A program made the translations under genes and the position numbers. From Streptomyces sp. GQFP (GTDB lineage Bacteria > Actinomycetota > Actinomycetes > Streptomycetales > Streptomycetaceae), in assembly GCF_021545335.1 (NCBI RefSeq), contig NZ_CP089312.1, forward strand, positions 4,216,001 to 4,280,000: a stretch of 64,000 nt of DNA, read 5' to 3'. This document shows positions 32,175-40,121 of the stretch, piece after piece (the stretch's first letter is position 1; every line of letters begins with the position of its first letter). Under the pieces are notes generated by a model. It worked only from the letters and a program-made list of their open reading frames with translations, ran no database searches and had not been told where the DNA came from.

Positions 32175-33502
32175 TACCGGTCCAGCTCCCAGGGCCCGAC
32201 CGTCGCGTGCCACTCGAAGAACTCCTCGCGCTTGAGATCGGCGAAGTACCGGCTCACCCCGGCCCCGACCGCGTCCAGCGCGCCGCTGATCACCTCGTCC
32301 GCCTGGAGTGCCTCGACGGCGTGCAGCAGGGTCGGCGGGAGTTCCGGGCCCTTGCCTGCCGCGCCGGGCTCGCCCGGGTCGAGGCCGCGTTCGATGCCGT
32401 CGAGGCCTGCGGCGAGGGCGGCGGCAGCGGCGAGGTAGGGGTTGGCGGCGCCGTCCCCACCGCGCAGTTCGATGCGGTTGCCGTCGGGGACGCGTACGAA
32501 GTGGGTGCGGTCGTTGCCGCCGTACCCGGCGACGCGCGGTGACCAGGTGGCGCCCGAGCGGGTGTTGACCGCGCCGGTGCGTTTGTAGGAGTTGACGGTC
32601 GGCGCGATGACCGCCTGCAACGCCCGCGCGTGCTCGACGATCCCGGCGACGAAGGAGTAGGCGAGCGGGGAGAGTCCGAGGCCGCGCTCGTCGGCGGCGT
32701 CGGGGAAGGCGGGTTGGTCACCCCGCCAGAGCGACATGTGCATGTGCATGCCGGTGCCGGTGCGGTCGGTGAACGGCTTCGGCATGAACGTGGCCGTCAT
32801 GCCCCGCTGTTCGGCCAGCATCGACACCAGGTACCGCATGGTGATGACCCGGTCGGCGGTGGTCAGGGCTTCGGCGTGCTTGAAGTTCTGCTCGAACTGG
32901 CCGTTGCCGTCCTCGTGGTCGTTGGCGTAGTTGCCCCAGCCGAGGGAGTTCATGGCGCTGGACACGGCGGTGAGGTGGTCGTACATCCGGGTCAACCCGC
33001 GTGCGTCGTAACAGGGTTGGGCGGCGGTGTCCCTGGAGTCGGCGACCCGCAGCACACCGTGCTCGTCCCGGTTGACGAGGAAGTACTCGACCTCGGCGCC
33101 CACGGACAGCGACAGCCCCTGCGCGGCGGCCCGCTCCAGCAGCCGGCGCAGGATGACACGCGGGGCGTAGGGCCAGGGCTCCCCCTCCACGTACGGGTCG
33201 CAGTGGACGAGGGCGAGGCCGGGCTTGACGAAGGGGACGGGGGTGTACGAGGACGCGTCGGGGCGGGCGATGACATCGGGGTCGCTGGGCTGCTGGCCGA
33301 GCGCACCGGCCGCGTACCCGGCGAACCCGACGCCCTCGTCACGGAGTTCCTCGACGGCCTGGGCCGGGACGAGCTTGGCGCACGGTTTGCCGGTCAGATC
33401 GACGAAGACGGCGAGCACGAACTCGATGCCGTCGGCGCGGACCAGTTCGGCGAGATCGGGGAGTTCGGGGAGTTCGGCGGGATCGGGGGCTGCGGTCACC
33501 AT
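32159..33502 (-). CDS. glnT: Glutamine synthetase-like ligase (GlnT / gamma-glutamylmethylamide synthetase type)
   Basis: ATP-dependent glutamate-amine ligase of 447 residues. ATG 33502 follows AAGGAGG. The glutamine synthetase fold is clear: VGAEVEYFLVNRDEHG (first metal Glu pair), NDHEDGNGQFEQNFKHAEAL, FMPKPFTDRTGTGMHMHMSL (ATP/Glu site) and NSYKRTGAVNTRSGATWSPR. Length is normal. Next to the GlxBCD-type genes and an N-methyl oxidase it more likely makes gamma-glutamylmethylamide, or glutamine from a special amine pool, than serving as housekeeping GS. It is the first gene of the operon. Confidence 0.92.
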   Translation of the reverse strand: MVTAAPDPAELPELPDLAELVRADGIEFVLAVFVDLTGKPCAKLVPAQAVEELRDEGVGFAGYAAGALGQQPSDPDVIARPDASSYTPVPFVKPGLALVHCDPYVEGEPWPYAPRVILRRLLERAAAQGLSLSVGAEVEYFLVNRDEHGVLRVADSRDTAAQPCYDARGLTRMYDHLTAVSSAMNSLGWGNYANDHEDGNGQFEQNFKHAEALTTADRVITMRYLVSMLAEQRGMTATFMPKPFTDRTGTGMHMHMSLWRGDQPAFPDAADERGLGLSPLAYSFVAGIVEHARALQAVIAPTVNSYKRTGAVNTRSGATWSPRVAGYGGNDRTHFVRVPDGNRIELRGGDGAANPYLAAAAALAAGLDGIERGLDPGEPGAAGKGPELPPTLLHAVEALQADEVISGALDAVGAGVSRYFADLKREEFFEWHATVGPWELDRYLTAF

Positions 33503-34046
33503 GGGCCCCTCCTTAGGGTGTCCACTGTGGTGAATCCTTGTTGCATACGAGTAGACCTCTGCGGCGTTACGGAGAGATTTCCGCCGTGGAAGCTCCCCGT
33601 GAGCCTGGTGACGCCCCAGCTCGATCGACCGTAGGCGTGCGAACCCCCACCCGGCCGTCCGGGCCACCGCTTCGTCGGCCTCGCGCAGATTGCGTCCGAG
33701 CAGGTCGATCTCCGCGACACGGCCACGCCAGGCGGGGATACGGGCGGCGGCGCCCTCGATGAGTACGGGCTCGCGGCGGGCGTGTGGACGACGAACCTCT
33801 CACGGGCGCACCGGATGGCGGCGCGCCTGGACGCGGAACGGTCTGGGTCAGCACGTACCGGGCCATGTCCGTCGAGATGAGAGCTGAACCGCAAATCCAG
33901 GAGGCCGTGAACGTTTCTTCTGGTCAGCCTGTCGTTCTCTGATCACACATGGCAGTGAATCGATAAGTAATCCTGTAACTGGCCGCTAAGGACGTGGTTG
34001 TCCCAGGTACTCATTCAAAAGATCACCGAAAGGGACTGCGTTGGCC
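33503..34046. other. Gene-poor stretch between glnT and the secreted-protein gene
   Basis: Apart from the aldehyde dehydrogenase scrap at 33761-33870, this 544-bp gap shows no gene. The minus strand around 33600-33760 reads EGAAARIPAWRGRVAEIDLL with GRNLREADEAVARTAGWGF, which has coding-like composition but no family I can name. Weak AT-rich DNA near 33930-33990 may hold the promoter of the next gene. Confidence 0.4.
33761..33870 (+). pseudogene. Aldehyde dehydrogenase fragment with frameshift
   Basis: EYGLAAGVWTTNLSRAHRMA followed, after a one-base frameshift near 33835, by GTVWVSTYRAMS is a hallmark C-terminal segment of NAD(P)-dependent aldehyde dehydrogenases. The catalytic Cys and Glu regions are absent. 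It lies upstream of and divergent to glnT. An intact-looking region of the same family is at 38294-39758, so this is a separate, shorter relic. Confidence 0.7.
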
Positions 34047-34505
34047 ATGCAGTACGTCACGCGCCTCACCACGGCTCTGGCCGCCGCAGGGGCACTTGTC
34101 CTCGGCACGCCCACCGGCGCGCATGCTGGCGCGATCGGGTCAACTCCCGTGCGCACATTCGAGTACAGCGTGGGCGGTGTCACGATGAAGGTTCCGACGG
34201 GCTGTATGTTCACGCACGTCATCCGAGGCAGCGGCAGGAAGATCACGTACCAGAACGCCGGAGTCGATTGTGCCTTCGTCGGAGCGCTGAGCAGCGGTTT
34301 CTGCAACTGGCGTATCGACTTCACCTATGCCGACACCGACAATCGGCCCTACCGTACATCTCGCGGCAAGACGCACAGCGAGTGCAAGATCGACCCGATG
34401 CGGAACAACTCTCCCCAGACGCTGCCTCGTTATGGCAAGGCATGCGCCCACCTCTACGTCAGCGGAGTGCGGCGTGTGAAGCAGTGCCACCACATCACGA
34501 AGTGA
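34047..34505 (+). CDS. Small secreted six-cysteine protein
   Basis: Protein of 152 residues with a Sec signal peptide (MQYVTRLTTALAAAGALVLG, cleavage probably after THAHA-like GAHA, about residue 28). The mature part of about 125 residues holds six cysteines (GCMF, DCAF, FCNW, ECKI, ACAH, QCHH), enough for three disulfides. No known domain is recognised. AAAGGGA upstream also fits a TTG start at 34041 (adding two residues). It is followed 7 bp later by a two-helix membrane protein, so the two may act together at the cell surface. Confidence 0.8.
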   Translation: MQYVTRLTTALAAAGALVLGTPTGAHAGAIGSTPVRTFEYSVGGVTMKVPTGCMFTHVIRGSGRKITYQNAGVDCAFVGALSSGFCNWRIDFTYADTDNRPYRTSRGKTHSECKIDPMRNNSPQTLPRYGKACAHLYVSGVRRVKQCHHITK

Positions 34506-34512
34506 GTTGTTC

Positions 34513-34758
34513 ATGATCGCGCATCAACAGGGACCAGATTCCGGCCAGGCGTGGAAAACACGGCGGCGCCGGGCCGGTATCGCCGCGTTCCTCGTCGGCC
34601 TCATTGCCACACTCGCCTTCTTCGCCTTCTTCCCCGGGCTACCGCACGTCATTGACTGGGGAGCAATTCTCGTGTCCCTCGCAGTGGGCGGACTTGCTCA
34701 ATGGGGCTGCCAGTCCTGGATCACGAGAACAGAGAAGGGGAAACCCGAACGCATGTGA
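34513..34758 (+). CDS. Small two-helix membrane protein
   Basis: Protein of 81 residues: a basic N-terminus (KTRRRRAG), helix AGIAAFLVGLIATLAFFAFF and helix DWGAILVSLAVGGLAQWGCQ with a short loop, then a charged tail. It lies 7 bp after the secreted six-cysteine protein, in the same direction. The function is unknown; an immunity or anchoring role for the secreted partner is only a guess. Confidence 0.75.
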   Translation: MIAHQQGPDSGQAWKTRRRRAGIAAFLVGLIATLAFFAFFPGLPHVIDWGAILVSLAVGGLAQWGCQSWITRTEKGKPERM

Positions 34759-34905
34759 TCGCCTCGGTGGAGCCAGACATGAGGCTCCACCGAGCCTCCT
34801 CCGACGCGTTGTTCGGAACGCAGGTGCCACTTCACTCAATGGCACGCACACACAAGAAAGGCAGAACGTGGACAGCATCGCCCAGGTGTCAGAAGGGCGC
34901 GAGCG

Positions 34906-35277
34906 ATGAACCGGACAGTCACGATCTCCACGGTCGACTACGGCGAGGTCACCATCCCCGAACCGCCATGGTGCGCAGGAGAGCACCCCAGCGACGGCTA
35001 CCGGATCGACATCAGCCACTACGGGCCCGATGTGCCGCTGCCCATCGAGACGAGCCGCGGACGCGTCACCGCCATGACCACGGCTCTCGAACAGCGCCCC
35101 TTCACCGAACGGCATCCGGGACGAGGCGTATTCATCAACGTCGAGATCGACGGCGACCACTACCCGCACGATCCTGACGAACTGCACCGACTCGCCGCTG
35201 CCCTCGACCACCACGCACAGCGACTCCGCGTCCTAGGCGATGAGCTTGCCACGCTCGTCCAGGAGCACCAGCAGTGA
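34906..35277 (+). CDS. DUF6907 family protein
   Basis: Protein of 123 residues with the family start TVTISTVDYGEVTIPEPPWC, a further GYRIDISHYGPDV and a helical C-terminus (LHRLAAALDHHAQRLRVLGD). These small proteins are common in Streptomyces, often on integrated elements and plasmids, with no known function. The single Cys in EPPWCAGEH near His may bind a metal. Its position 1.8 kb from a tRNA-derived integration scar fits an element-borne gene. Confidence 0.82.
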   Translation: MNRTVTISTVDYGEVTIPEPPWCAGEHPSDGYRIDISHYGPDVPLPIETSRGRVTAMTTALEQRPFTERHPGRGVFINVEIDGDHYPHDPDELHRLAAALDHHAQRLRVLGDELATLVQEHQQ

Positions 35278-35881
35278 AGGCCAGAGAGCGTTGCGCATCC
35301 GATCCGAGCCCGCGCATGCAACACGGCGGCACTCATCGGGATCGAATGACGCTCTCATAGAACACGCGGAGGTCGGCATCCTCCGCCAGGTCGCACGACC
35401 CTCGCACGAGCTGCTCGAGTAGCCACAAGCACGGAGCCACCACCGCGCACAGACTCCGCTTCTGTCGCCGGACCCCATCATGGGGCTCACCTGCGGCTTT
35501 GCCGATCTGAACCCCCACCATGCCGCTGACCTGCAGCTATTCCAGCCCTTGAGTGCCCGGCCGATCCCTATCGCTCCTGGCCGCTCTCGAACACTCCGTC
35601 CCCGGGGTGTCTCCGTGGGTCCCGTTGTCCCCGGAGCATCCCCGACGGTCCCGCGTGGAACCGGGAGCGATGGCCTGCCGGGAAGGAGTCCCGCCGACGC
35701 CGCGGCTGTCGGGCGTGGTGCGGTTCTCGGGGCCTACGCACTGCCACTCGGGCGCTGCGTACTTCCGTGTCCCCGGAAGTCTGCTGCCTAGCAGGCGTGT
35801 CCGACCGACGCGCTGCCGCAGCCCGGGCACGGCTGCCGTCGCAGGACCAGTAGCTGCCCCGTCCGCGCAGCGCCACCGCGA
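35278..35881. other. 604-bp region without recognisable genes
   Basis: Short frames on both strands lack start signals and family motifs. GC is slightly lower than in the flanks and G/C-rich palindromic scraps (CCCCGG...) are scattered around 35590-35650. It probably represents eroded DNA of the former mobile element. I found no RNA gene in it. Confidence 0.4.
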
Positions 35882-36526
35882 TCAGCGGGTGAGTTCTTGG
35901 TGCCAGTGGGCGAACTGTTCGCGGATGGCTGCTGCGGCATGAGAGTCAAGGCCGTACGCGGCGAACTGTCTGTCGCTGTATCGCTGGATGCGGGCAAGCG
36001 CGTCGGCGAACATACGCCGGTCGAACCCTGCATCGTTCCGTGCGGCGAGCTCGATCAGTTGCTCCCGGGTGTACCCGGCCCTGAGCAGTCCGTCGACATC
36101 GACCGCGTCCCGCACCTCCGCCCGGCTGAACAGAGCTCCGGTCTTGCCTGCGGCCACGTCATCCGGGTGCAGCACAGGGCCGAGTTCGGAGGCCACTGGC
36201 GGGTGGTGCAGAAACTCGGCGACCAGTTCGACCTAGCTGTGTGAGCCGGTGGCCGGGTCCGTGACGCTCAACCGGGTGTACGTGGGGACCTGTTGGGTGA
36301 TCTCGACCAGGTACCCGGCGGCCTCGTAGGCGGCAGTCACGCGCGCCGCGGCGGCCGTCATTTCACCAGTTGCCCGATCGATCGGCGCGAACAAGTCGAC
36401 ATCGTCACTGATGCGGTTGGTGAACTGGTGAGCCTGGACCGCGTAGCCGCCGGCCAACGCGTAGCCGAAGTCCTCCGCCAGTGCGTCCAGTCCGATCCGG
36501 ATGAGGCGGCGGTGCAGTGCGTCCAC
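35882..36526 (-). pseudogene. AbiEii/AbiGii-type nucleotidyltransferase toxin with in-frame amber codon
   Basis: The reading frame from GTG 36526 encodes MDALHRRLIRIGLDALAEDF, then GYALAGGYAVQAHQFTNRIS-DDVDLF, the nucleotidyltransferase signature (GG..x..D.D). After VTDPATGSHS a TAG at 36235-36233 interrupts it, and the same frame resumes at once with VELVAEFLHHPPVASELGPV and runs to 35882. No frameshift is needed, so one CAG-to-TAG change would explain it. The frame overlaps by one base the upstream small gene, in antitoxin-toxin order. It is either a recent nonsense mutant, a sequencing error or, less likely, readthrough. Confidence 0.75.
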
Positions 36527-36861
36527 TACGCGGCAGCCCCCATGGCGCCGAGTTCGGGAAACCTCGCCTGCCAGGCGGCACGCAACGAAAGCGGAAGGAA
36601 CAGATCCGTCCACAGGCGCCGCAGCAGCCCCGCGTTCAGGTACGCCTGCAGATCGCCCTGTGCCGGAGCCTCGCGGATCACCCGCTCGTACATCAACAAC
36701 ACGTCGGCCTCGTCCGCAAGGTCGTAAAGGTAGCGAGGACCCCAGTCGATGTACCGGGGAAGCTCGACAGAGCCACTCGTCGGGCCATCCAGGTCGGCGA
36801 GCGACGTCGGCAATGCGTACGGCTTCGCCTCGGCGTACCTGCTGCTCATGTTCACCAGCAT
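36526..36861 (-). CDS. Probable antitoxin-like partner of the nucleotidyltransferase
   Basis: Protein of 111 residues (MSSRYAEAKPYALPTSLADL if started at ATG 36849, otherwise four residues longer) with a conserved-looking RYIDWGPRYLYDLADEADVL and a helical C-terminus. Its stop and the GTG of the nucleotidyltransferase share one base, the coupling typical of two-gene abortive-infection systems. The first gene of such pairs is the antidote or regulator; I infer that here from position. A 27-bp inverted repeat lies upstream at 36915-36941. Confidence 0.65.
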   Translation of the reverse strand: MLVNMSSRYAEAKPYALPTSLADLDGPTSGSVELPRYIDWGPRYLYDLADEADVLLMYERVIREAPAQGDLQAYLNAGLLRRLWTDLFLPLSLRAAWQARFPELGAMGAAA

Positions 36862-36914
36862 GCCCTACCCGCGAACCGGGCGGTACCGCATACGCCTCTT
36901 GGCCGGTCTCCACA

Positions 36915-36941
36915 ATGATCTACGCATAGCGGATAGATCAT
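36915..36941. promoter_or_regulatory. Perfect inverted repeat upstream of the nucleotidyltransferase pair
   Basis: ATGATCTA-N11-TAGATCAT is an 8-bp perfect inverted repeat about 54 bp before the ATG at 36861. It is AT-rich against a GC-rich background, and its place fits an operator for autoregulation of the pair. Confidence 0.6.
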
Positions 36942-37093
36942 GACAAAGCTGATGCACTGTGTCCCCGGTGCGTCCCCGGAAGCCACTCATCGCTCACGCA
37001 AGAGGCTCTGTGACCTCTCAGCCGCAGGCTCCCAAAGGCCAAGGAAAAGCAAAAGCCCCAGGTCACGGCGAGTGAGTCCTGAGGCTTCCACAG

Positions 37094-37135
37094 AGCCGCC
37101 TTCGGGATTCGAACCCGAGACCTACGCATTACGAG
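37094..37135 (-). other. tRNA-Thr 3' half (integration scar, att-like)
   Basis: Read leftward the sequence is CTCGTAATGCGTAGGTCTCG then GGTTCGAATCCCGAAGGCGG CT. It contains the anticodon arm with CGT (Thr), the complete T arm TCGGG-TTCGAAT-CCCGA, and the 3' acceptor strand GGCGGCT. The 5' half (acceptor 5' strand, D arm) is missing from the adjacent DNA. Tyrosine-recombinase elements integrate into tRNA 3' ends and leave exactly such half copies. No integrase gene is left in the window. Confidence 0.8.
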
Positions 37136-37426
37136 GTCACGAGTGATCGTGTCGCCTGGTGACGACTGATCCTGCGGGATGATGTTGTGCCTGATCAGAC
37201 CACCTGCACCATGCTCAACATCAGTACCTCGTGCTGCACCGTCCAAAGGCGTCCGGCCACCCCTTGGCCACTCCGGCCGGCTCCGCTGCACCTCAACTCT
37301 GGCACGCAGCGGTTGTCGAACCCGTACAGGTTGCCCAGGAGACAAGATCCCGTACGCCTCACCGGTCACGACCTCGCCCAACGTCGCTCAGACACTCACC
37401 GGCCGGATGAAGCACCAAGACCGGCC

Positions 37427-37522
37427 TCACGCAGGGAGAACTCCTGCCCCGGGCGCAGCGCGCCCCGAGAGGATCGACCGCCGTATCTCCGCCGTGACCT
37501 GGTCGACGACCGACGTGGCCAT
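37427..37522 (-). pseudogene. GntR-family regulator N-terminal fragment
   Basis: From ATG 37522, MATSVVDQVTAEIRRSILSG matches the first helix of GntR-type HTH domains (VxQVxxxIRxxIxxGxxxPG), but after RAAPGAGVLPA the frame stops, before the recognition helix. It is a truncated gene immediately upstream of the nitroreductase stop. Confidence 0.6.
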
Positions 37523-37627
37523 GACGCGGCGGATCGATGGACCATCAGCCACGGCGAGAACCTGTCCGGTCGTGGCCCTGCGGGATTGACTCCGTTCAGC
37601 GGTGGGGCCGGGCTGCCCCATGGCGGG

Positions 37628-38260
37628 TCAGATCAGGCTGACGACCTCCTCGTAGTCCAGGCGGGGAAGCCGCTCGAACCAGGGGTTCTCACCCGGCTTG
37701 CCGATGTTGACGACGAGGAAGGAGCGCAGGCGGCCGTCGGGGAAGAACTCGCGGTCCACCGCCTCGGCGTCGAAGCCGCCCAGCGGACCGGCGACCAGGC
37801 CGGCGGCCCGCACCGAGAGCAGGAAGTACGCCGCCTGAAGGGCGGAGTTGAACCGGGCCTGGGACTGGTGGTTGTCCGGGTCGGCCTCCAGCAGCTCCTT
37901 CATCTCGGGACGGAAGGGCAGCAGGCGCGGAGTGTGCTCGGTGTACCGCGTGTCGTACGCCAGTACGGCGTTCACCGGTGCCGAGGCGCCCTTGGCGCGG
38001 TTGCCCTCGGCCAGCAGCGGGATCAGTCGCTCCCGCGCCTCGGGGGTGCGCAGGTAGAGCACCCGCAGGGGGTTGGTGTTCGCGGAGGTCGGCGGCCACT
38101 GGGCCAGTTCCCAGATGGCCCGCAGTTGCTCGTCCGGGACCGGTTCGTCGCTGAAGGTGTTCGCCGTGCGGGCGCCGGTGAACAGCAAGCGGCAGGCAGC
38201 GGGGTCGAGGGCGAGGAAGTCCTCGGCGTCGACGGGCGGGGCGCTGATTTCGGCTGTCAT
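37628..38260 (-). CDS. Nitroreductase family, malonic semialdehyde reductase (RutE)-like
   Basis: FMN-dependent reductase of 210 residues of the RutE/HadB branch: CRLLFTGARTANTFSDEPVP with the SRT-like FMN motif replaced by ARTAN, WPPTSANTNPLRVLYL, and QAAYFLLSVRAAGLVAGPLG then FDAEAVDREFF. RutE members reduce malonic semialdehyde to 3-hydroxypropionate, and others act on quinones or nitro compounds. It lies 33 bp downstream of the frameshifted aldehyde dehydrogenase and could work with it on an aldehyde intermediate. Confidence 0.88.
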   Translation of the reverse strand: MTAEISAPPVDAEDFLALDPAACRLLFTGARTANTFSDEPVPDEQLRAIWELAQWPPTSANTNPLRVLYLRTPEARERLIPLLAEGNRAKGASAPVNAVLAYDTRYTEHTPRLLPFRPEMKELLEADPDNHQSQARFNSALQAAYFLLSVRAAGLVAGPLGGFDAEAVDREFFPDGRLRSFLVVNIGKPGENPWFERLPRLDYEEVVSLI

Positions 38261-38293
38261 GATTCGTCTCTGTGTCGGTGGGGGGCTGGTGCT

Positions 38294-39758
38294 TCAGCCG
38301 TGGCGGGGGGCCGGCTGGACGAAGTGCTTGATCTCCTGGAACTCCTCCAGGGCACGGATTCCGTGGAGCCGTCCTACGCCGCTCTGCTTGAAGCCGCCTT
38401 CTTCCATCTGGTCGAAGATCGCGGCCCAGGTGTTGGTCCAGACCGTGCCGGCCTCCAACTCGCGACCCACGCGCAGCGGGCGCTCGACGTCGCGGGTCCA
38501 CACGCTCGCCGCCAGGCCGTAATCGGTAGCGTTGGCACGGGAGATGGCGTCCGCCTCGTCGTCGAAGACCTCGAACGTGGCGACGGGGCCGAAGACCTCC
38601 TGCTGGACGATGGGCGCGCTGACGTCGTCGACCTCCACCAGGCTGGGCCGGACGAACGCCCCGGCGGCCAGCGGACCCGAGGTGACCCGGCCGCCGCGGA
38701 CGAGGATCTTGGCGTAGTCGGCGGCGTCGGCGACGAACTGGTCCACGCGGTCGGCGTTGGCCTGGTCGATCAGCGGGCCCATGTGGATGGTGGGATCGTC
38801 GCCGGGGCCGACGCGGACAGCCTCCAGGGCGTCGGAGAGCCGGCCGCGCAGCTCGTCGGCGATGCCGCGCTGGACCAGCACGCGGCTGCCGGTCATGCAG
38901 AACTGGCCGGTGAAGGTGGTGATCGCCCGGGTCAGGACGGGGACGGCCGCATCGAGGTCGGCGTCGTCGAAGACGATCATCGGCGTCTTGCCGCCCAGCT
39001 CCAGGGACATGCCCTTCAGCGTCTGGGAGGCATCGGACATGATGCTCCGTCCGGTCCTGGTGCTGCCGGTGAAGCTGATCACGTCCACGTCGGGGTCGGA
39101 GACCATCAACCGGGCGCCGGCGCTGCCGGATTCGGTGAAGGCGTTGAGGACCCCCGGGGGCAGGGACGGGGTGGAGGCGATGATCTCGTAGAGCAGGCCG
39201 TTGGTCAGGCCGGTCTGGCCCGGCAGCTTCATCGCGACCGTGCAGCCCGCGGCGAGCGCGGGGGCGAAGGAGCGGACGGCCAGGACCACCGGTGAGTTCC
39301 AGGGGGCGATGACGGCGGCCACACCGGCCGGCTGCTTCAGCGTCATCGAGTACGTGCGGCTTGACCTCGGCGGCGCGGCCGGACTCGGTGAGGGCGAGGG
39401 CCCCGTAGTAACGGAGCTTCGGGATGGCGGCGTCGACCTCGAAACCGGCCTCGGGAAGGGTCTTGCCGTTCTCCCGGGACAGCAGCGCGACCAGTTCGTC
39501 GCGTCGCTCGGCCAGGCGGTCGGCCATCTCGAACAGCACCTTGGCGCGCAGATCGCGGTTGCGCGCCCAGTCACCGGTCGTGAAGGCAGCGCGGGCCGCG
39601 TCGACGGCCGCGCGGGCATCGTCGGTGCCGCCGTCGGCGAAGGTGCCGAGCACCTCGCCGGTGGCGGGGTTGATCGATTCGGTGTGCTTGGCGGAGTCGC
39701 GCCAGGCGCCGCCGATGAAGTTGCGGGTGCCCGTCCGGGTACCGGAGATGGGGGACAT
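38294..39758 (-). pseudogene. NAD(P)-dependent aldehyde dehydrogenase, frameshifted
   Basis: The gene begins at ATG 39758 (MSPISGTRTGTRNFIGGAWR) and runs in one frame to VKP at 39357. It continues in another frame from 39355 (TYSMTLKQPAGVAAVIAPWN) to the end. One extra base at about 39356 separates the halves. All ALDH hallmarks are present: Asn in APWNSP, Glu in SLELGGKTPM, the catalytic Cys in FTGQFCMTGSR and the C-terminal QEVFGPV and EGGFKQSG. Total length (about 488 codons) is normal. The shift may be a sequencing error; otherwise the enzyme is dead. Confidence 0.85.
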
Positions 39759-39837
39759 AGGGGTGGTCTCCAATGTGCCGGGCCCCTTCGGGGAGCCGAG
39801 CGATGGGCTGCTGGGGTGGGACGACGCGGATCCCTTG

Positions 39838-39987
39838 TCAGTGGGCCGGCTGCCCGGCCGGGGTCGCGTGGCGGGCGGCCGGCTGTGCGCGGGCCCAGCG
39901 GGACAGTCCCTGAAGCGCTGGGCCCATGGCCTCACCGCGGGCCGCGAGGACGTAGCGGGTCCGCGAGGGCGGCCCCGGTTCGCGCCC
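39838..39987 (-). pseudogene. HxlR-type regulator C-terminal fragment
   Basis: PGPPSRTRYVLAARGEAMGP and ALQGLSRWARAQ match the wing and last helix of HxlR/MarR-like winged-helix proteins (PPRxxYxLTxxGxxLxPxLxxLxxW). The 5' part is missing: the sequence runs straight into the dispersed repeat at 39990. An insertion or recombination at that repeat probably cut the gene. Confidence 0.6.
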
Positions 39988-39989
39988 CG

Positions 39990-40095
39990 TAGGAGCGCGG
40001 GGCTGTATCGATATGCGGCTCCGCCGCGATGGGGGTCCCCCCGCTCGAGCGCAGCCGAGAGTGCGGGAGCGACCAGCCCCCACCGGCCCGCGGGT
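39990..40095. repeat. Dispersed Streptomyces intergenic repeat, long version
   Basis: AGGAGCGCGGGGCTGTATCG, GCGGCTCCGCCGCGATGGGG and GCGACCAGCCCCCACCGGCC match the element at 30449-30526, but a roughly 35-bp insert (GGTCCCCCCGCTCGAGCGCA...) splits it. It marks the break point of the HxlR fragment and lies just downstream of the flavin reductase gene, where it could act as a terminator. Confidence 0.75.
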
Positions 40096-40121
40096 TCATG
40101 ACTGTGCTTCCGGCGGAGCGC

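Larger units (their letters stand above)
36942..37627. other. Gene-poor region around the tRNA scar
   Basis: Besides the tRNA-Thr fragment and the GntR relic nothing coding is seen. A frame reading SRVRIPKAALW overlaps the tRNA fragment; this is the usual artefact of translating tRNA sequence. Together with 35278-35881 this is the most decayed part of the window. Confidence 0.5.

Noticed and set aside
37094..37135. Functional tRNA gene
   Set aside because: The 5' acceptor strand and D arm are missing, so it cannot fold into a tRNA.
36938..37381. A minus-strand frame reading SRVRIPKAALW
   Set aside because: It is a translation of the tRNA fragment and its flank, a well-known artefact.
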